Below, one piece after another: positions 60,722-64,000 of a stretch of 64,000 nt of DNA. The notes under the pieces were generated by a model that was given only the letters and a program-made list of their open reading frames with translations, was not told the origin of the DNA and searched no databases. Every line of letters begins with the position of its first letter. The first letter of the stretch is position 1. A program made the position numbers and the translations under genes. Source of the stretch: Bacillota bacterium (lineage in GTDB: Bacteria; Bacillota; Clostridia; Saccharofermentanales; DTU023); the NCBI GenBank assembly GCA_029570375.1, contig JAKPXB010000046.1, positions 1-64,000 on the forward strand, read 5' to 3'.

Positions 60722-61729
60722 ATGAAAAAAATCCTCGTTCGGGAGGCCATAGGCAAACCGCTTTTTCACGATCTGACCGCCATTTTGGAGTCAGGTTTCA
60801 AAGGTGTCCGTTTCAAACGCGGTCACATTGTCGGTGAAGAGGATATCCCCGTTCTCCTCAGCATGGGAAAGGATTATGTCTTTATCCCCGAAGAAGGAGA
60901 TACCGGTATCCATGAAGATGACGCGGGGAAAGCGCTCGCTGATGTCATCGCCAGCGAAAGGGTGAGCAGAAGCGGCCCCACCGAAGGGAAGTTCAATTTC
61001 ACGGCGAAAGGTCGCGGGTTATTCCTATTGAATCGTGAAGCGCTTCTTGCGATCAACCGTGTGGGGGATTACACGGTCTCCACCATCTGGGATAAGATGC
61101 CTGTTGAAACCGATGAGAAAATCGCCAGTCTCCGCATCGTTCCGCTCCTCACAAACAGGGAACAGGTAGAGGCTGCTGTCAATATCGCCAGGACCAATGC
61201 GCCGGTTCTCCATGTCGAACCTTACAAACCGTTGAAGACGGGCATGCTCATCACAGGAAACGAGGTCTACTACGGCCGCATTCCGGACGCGTTCGAAGCT
61301 GTTCTCACACCGAAGATCGCGGCGTTCGGAGCCGATTACCTTGGGGCTGTTCTCTGTCCGGACGACAGCGAGTTCATGGAAAATGCCATCCTGGAATTCA
61401 TGGAACGGGGCGCGGAACTGATCCTTCTGACAGGCGGCATGTCGGTAGATCCGGACGATATCACGCCTTCCGTTATCCGCCGGATGTCGACGACATTCTG
61501 TTTTCAGGGAGTTCCCATGCAGCCGGGAAATATGCTGACCATGGGAAAACGCGGCGCATGTACCCTCGTCGGCGTCCCGGGCGCTTCTATGCACAGTCCG
61601 GTCACGAGTCTCGACATCTTCCTGCCGCGCCTTTACGCGGGATTGCCCGTAAGCCGTGAAGACGCAATTCTCCTGGGGGAAGGCAGCCTGACGCTGTCGA
61701 AAACATTCCGCCCTGCCAGTAACACCTGA
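60722..61729 (+). CDS. MoeA-like molybdopterin-binding protein
   Basis: 335 residues. The C-terminal MoCF domain is clear: MLITGNEVYYGRIPD, LTGGMSVDPDDITPSVI, PMQPGNMLTMG and CTLVGVPGASMHSPVTSLDIFLPRL. The N-terminal half (REAIGKPLFHDLTAI..) lacks parts of canonical MoeA and fits the shorter MoeA-like group found beside modABC in Clostridia. Probably inserts or senses molybdenum or tungsten in the pterin cofactor. Strong ribosome site AAGGAGAAGG; heads the operon. Confidence 0.9.
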   Translation: MKKILVREAIGKPLFHDLTAILESGFKGVRFKRGHIVGEEDIPVLLSMGKDYVFIPEEGDTGIHEDDAGKALADVIASERVSRSGPTEGKFNFTAKGRGLFLLNREALLAINRVGDYTVSTIWDKMPVETDEKIASLRIVPLLTNREQVEAAVNIARTNAPVLHVEPYKPLKTGMLITGNEVYYGRIPDAFEAVLTPKIAAFGADYLGAVLCPDDSEFMENAILEFMERGAELILLTGGMSVDPDDITPSVIRRMSTTFCFQGVPMQPGNMLTMGKRGACTLVGVPGASMHSPVTSLDIFLPRLYAGLPVSREDAILLGEGSLTLSKTFRPASNT

Positions 61730-61793
61730 TAAAGCCTTGAGGGTATCCCCGCATTTCAAAAAAGAAACGAAATAAGGAAAAAAGGAGAGAAAA

Positions 61794-62660
61794 ATGAAAA
61801 CCAAAAAAACAAGACTAGCGGTAATCTTCATCGCGCTTCTGCTCTTTCTGTCCGCCGGCCTGACCGCCTGTGGCGAAAAAGAGACGGAAAAAACCGAACC
61901 GCAGATGGCAACCTCCGAACCGGCAGAGCAGCCAGACCCATCGGAACCCGGCCAGAGCATGAAACAGATCACGCTCAACATTTTCGCGGCGGCGAGTCTG
62001 ACAAACTGCATGCAGGACATCGGGACAAAGTTCATGGAGAAGAACCCGCATATTCTGACACAGTTCAACTTCGAATCATCGGGAACGCTTCAGACGCAAA
62101 TCTCAGAAGGAGCGCCCTGCGATGTCTTCGTTTCAGCCGCCCAAAAGCAGATGAACAGCCTTGAAGAAGCCGGCCTGATTGACAAAGAGACACGCCGCGA
62201 TCTTCTCATCAACAAGGTCGTGATGATCGTTCCGAAGGGATCGGAGCTCGGACTGAAGAGCTTTGAAGACGTCAAAGAAGACAAAGTCGAGGGCGTCGCG
62301 CTCGGCGAAGCTTCGGTTCCCGTCGGCCAGTATGCGGAGGAGATTTACAAACATCTGGGACTCTGGGACGCCATTCAGCCAAAGATCCGCTTCGGAAACA
62401 ATGTCCGCGTCGTACTCGGATTCGTCGAGGCGGGGGAAGTCTCGTGCGGAGTCGTCTATAAAACAGACGCCGCGATCTCAGACAAAGTCGAAGTCGTCGC
62501 CGAAGCGCCGGAAGGCAGCCACAAACCGGTTATCTATCCAGCAGCGGTAATCCGCGACTCGAAGGAAAAAGACGCGGCCGGGCTGTTCCTCGAATTCCTC
62601 GGCACACCGGAGGCCGCCGCTATCTTTGAGCAATACGGCTTCACGATGGCAGGCAAATAG
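61794..62660 (+). CDS. modA: Molybdate/tungstate-binding lipoprotein
   Basis: 288 residues. Lipobox LTA-C near residue 26, Glu/Pro-rich linker, then ModA: NIFAAASLTNCMQDIG, ESSGTLQTQISEGAPCDVF (Ser residues that bind oxyanion), VALGEASVPVGQYAEEIY and VSCGVVYKTDA. Delivers MoO4/WO4 to ModB. Followed by a strong hairpin before modB. Confidence 0.96.
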   Translation: MKTKKTRLAVIFIALLLFLSAGLTACGEKETEKTEPQMATSEPAEQPDPSEPGQSMKQITLNIFAAASLTNCMQDIGTKFMEKNPHILTQFNFESSGTLQTQISEGAPCDVFVSAAQKQMNSLEEAGLIDKETRRDLLINKVVMIVPKGSELGLKSFEDVKEDKVEGVALGEASVPVGQYAEEIYKHLGLWDAIQPKIRFGNNVRVVLGFVEAGEVSCGVVYKTDAAISDKVEVVAEAPEGSHKPVIYPAAVIRDSKEKDAAGLFLEFLGTPEAAAIFEQYGFTMAGK

Positions 62661-62716
62661 ATTGTTTCACTAAGCGCCTGCAGTAGTAGTATGCTGGAAC
62701 GGACATAGAATATCAA

Positions 62717-62749
62717 CGTCAGGCACCGCCTCTCCGGCGGTGCCTGACG
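62717..62749 (+). promoter_or_regulatory. Hairpin between modA and modB
   Basis: Perfect 14-bp stem (62717-62730 with 62736-62749) and 5-nt loop TCTCC, no T-run. Such intercistronic hairpins stabilise the upstream message, giving more binding protein than permease. Its arm GTCAGGCACC shares CAGGCACC with the inverted repeat at 60476-60570. Confidence 0.7.
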
Positions 62750-62764
62750 CGCCATCGATATGAC

Positions 62765-63472
62765 ATGCCTATGGATTTATCACCACTCTGGATTTCACTT
62801 AAGGTATCCGCGACGGCAACAGCCGCCGTGTTTCTTGCGGGGATTTTCGCCGCCTGGCTGGTCGTCCGCATCAACCGCGGGAAAATAATCATCGACGGTC
62901 TTTTCACTCTGCCGATGGTACTGCCTCCCACTGTCCTCGGTTTTATCCTCCTGCTGATATTCGGCCGCAACGGAACAGTCGGCCGGTTCCTCCAGTCAAT
63001 CGGCATCAACATCGTCTTCAGCTGGGTCGGCGCGTCGGTCGCCGCCGCCGTTGTCGCTTTCCCGATGATGTACCGGTCGGTGCGGGCGGCTTTCGAACAG
63101 CTTGATCCGGACCTCATCCGTGTCGCCCGCACGCTGGGGAAAAAAGAGGGTTGGATTATGCGGCGTATCATGATCCCCAACGCGTGGCCGGGAATTCTGT
63201 CCGGCACCATCCTCGCTTTCGCCCGTTCGATGGGGGAATTCGGGGCGACTTCGCTGTTGGCCGGCAATATCCCCGGCAAGACGCGAACGCTGTCACAGGC
63301 CGTCTGGTCAGCTGTGCAGATGAATGACCGCGCTCTCGCCAAGCGCTGGTCGCTTACGCTGATCGCTATCTCGTTCGTCGTGATCTACCTGACGAACCAC
63401 GTGCTCAACCGGGATTCGTCGAGCGGGCGGCTGTCGCTTGGCACACGGATAAAGCAGTCATTCAGGAGGTAA
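62765..63472 (+). CDS. modB: Molybdate ABC transporter permease
   Basis: 235 residues, five to six membrane helices. TLPMVLPPTVLGFILLLIFG is the ModB signature, and the cytoplasmic EAA loop reads ARTLGKKEGWIMRRIMIPNAWPG. FARSMGEFGATSLLAGN is the conserved ModB exit helix. Start ATG at 62765 with a second Met two codons on; ribosome site weak. Runs into modC after 13 bp. Confidence 0.96.
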   Translation: MPMDLSPLWISLKVSATATAAVFLAGIFAAWLVVRINRGKIIIDGLFTLPMVLPPTVLGFILLLIFGRNGTVGRFLQSIGINIVFSWVGASVAAAVVAFPMMYRSVRAAFEQLDPDLIRVARTLGKKEGWIMRRIMIPNAWPGILSGTILAFARSMGEFGATSLLAGNIPGKTRTLSQAVWSAVQMNDRALAKRWSLTLIAISFVVIYLTNHVLNRDSSSGRLSLGTRIKQSFRR

Positions 63473-63485
63473 ACGGTCACTTTAC

Positions 63486-64000
63486 ATGGGAAAAATCGGA
63501 CTCAAAAAACAGGATTCCTCAGAAAAGATGACGCCGGATCATTCAGCTGAACAGGCTGAAAATTCCTGCGACGCCAGACTCTCCGTCGATATTCAGAAGT
63601 CTCTCGGAAAATTCAGGCTCAATATTCAATTCGAGCACGACCTCGGAAGGGGAATCCTCGGCATTCTGGGCAGCTCAGGATGCGGGAAATCGATGACACT
63701 CCGGTGCATTTCAGGCGTCGACCGGCCTGACAGCGGGCGTATCGCACTTGGAGACACTGTTTTTTTCAGTTCGGAGGACAAGGTTTTCGTCAGGCCGCGA
63801 AACAGGGGCGTCGGACACCTCTTCCAGGACTACGCCCTCTTCCCCAACATGACCGTCCGCGGCAACATTCTCGCCGGGATGCGCGGAGACAAGAGAGATC
63901 ATTCCCGCGATATCGATCAATTGCTCCACGCGTTCTATATCGGCGATCAGGCGCATAAATACCCCCGGGAGCTCTCCGGAGGCCAGAAGCAGCGCACTGC
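63486..64000 (+). CDS. modC: Molybdate ABC transporter ATPase (3' end cut by window edge)
   Basis: 171 residues visible. Walker A LGSSGCGKSMTLRCISG (Met where most ModC have Thr after GKS), Q-loop HLFQDYALFPNMTV and signature ELSGGQKQR. A polar N-terminal extension of about 30 residues precedes the ATPase. The Walker B, H-loop and any C-terminal TOBE domain lie beyond the edge. Confidence 0.93.
   Translation, partial: MGKIGLKKQDSSEKMTPDHSAEQAENSCDARLSVDIQKSLGKFRLNIQFEHDLGRGILGILGSSGCGKSMTLRCISGVDRPDSGRIALGDTVFFSSEDKVFVRPRNRGVGHLFQDYALFPNMTVRGNILAGMRGDKRDHSRDIDQLLHAFYIGDQAHKYPRELSGGQKQRT

Overview
The window reads as chromosome of an anaerobic Gram-positive Clostridia-type bacterium of moderately high G+C; I cannot place it below class. 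Evidence: a SAM-I riboswitch on metK, LexA boxes of the Gram-positive GAAC-N4-GTTC type, a veg-ispE pair, an mrnC-rlmB pair after cysS, a KtrA/KtrB-type potassium system, a Tad locus with an Flp1-type pilin, many lipoprotein signal peptides, strong GGAGG ribosome sites and frequent TTG/GTG starts. Most of the window is core or semi-core metabolism; the accessory material is in small patches.

Layout. 1-14 kb: a partial 23S rRNA uracil methyltransferase (rlmD-like), nagA, a nitroreductase, ktrA/ktrB, a sugar transporter plus oligo-1,6-glucosidase pair, two tandem lipoprotein serpins, and psd/pssA for phosphatidylethanolamine. 14-18 kb: a probable 6S RNA with its own promoter and terminator, then cysS-mrnC-rlmB and a lipoprotein. 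18-24 kb: tRNA-Arg, an Fe-S aldo/keto reductase, a uridine-kinase-like protein, an SOS-controlled Y-family polymerase flanked by two related small proteins, and a lone Abi_2 HEPN protein. 24-29 kb (minus strand): comFC, recD2, metK with its riboswitch. 29-34.5 kb: a minimal Tad locus (TadZ, TadA, a TadB-TadC fusion, Flp pilin, FHA protein). 34.7-37.5 kb: upp, rpiB, an AT-rich stretch with DnaA-box-like sites, tRNA-Phe, tRNA-Asp, an HTH regulator and tRNA-Val. 37.6-51.5 kb: an orphan peptide-binding lipoprotein, SanA-like protein, P-loop/Asp23 fusion, yebC, yigZ, serS, a TlpA-like lipoprotein, an LCP protein, a zinc-ribbon membrane protein, dtd, ispE, veg and mnmA, then a discrete structured RNA, an orphan group II intron 3' end and tRNA-Thr. 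51.5-53 kb is a scrap yard: IS30 remnant, palindromic repeats and an AT-rich lipoprotein gene. 53-64 kb: tldD/tldE, a membrane protein behind a decayed gene, an MFS exporter, tRNA-Gly, cyuA, and a molybdate cluster (MoeA-like, modA, modB, partial modC).

The most interesting signals are (a) an unassigned ~350-nt structured RNA upstream of mnmA with a consensus promoter and a closing hairpin, (b) a probable 6S RNA before cysS, (c) short tandem-repeat peptides inserted in frame into otherwise normal enzymes (rlmD-like, GH13), (d) a LexA-controlled dinB cassette carrying two diverged copies of one small protein, (e) the compact Tad locus with a fused TadB-TadC, and (f) a dispersed palindromic repeat family associated with an IS30 remnant. 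All functional calls rest on motif recognition by eye; no database search was run.
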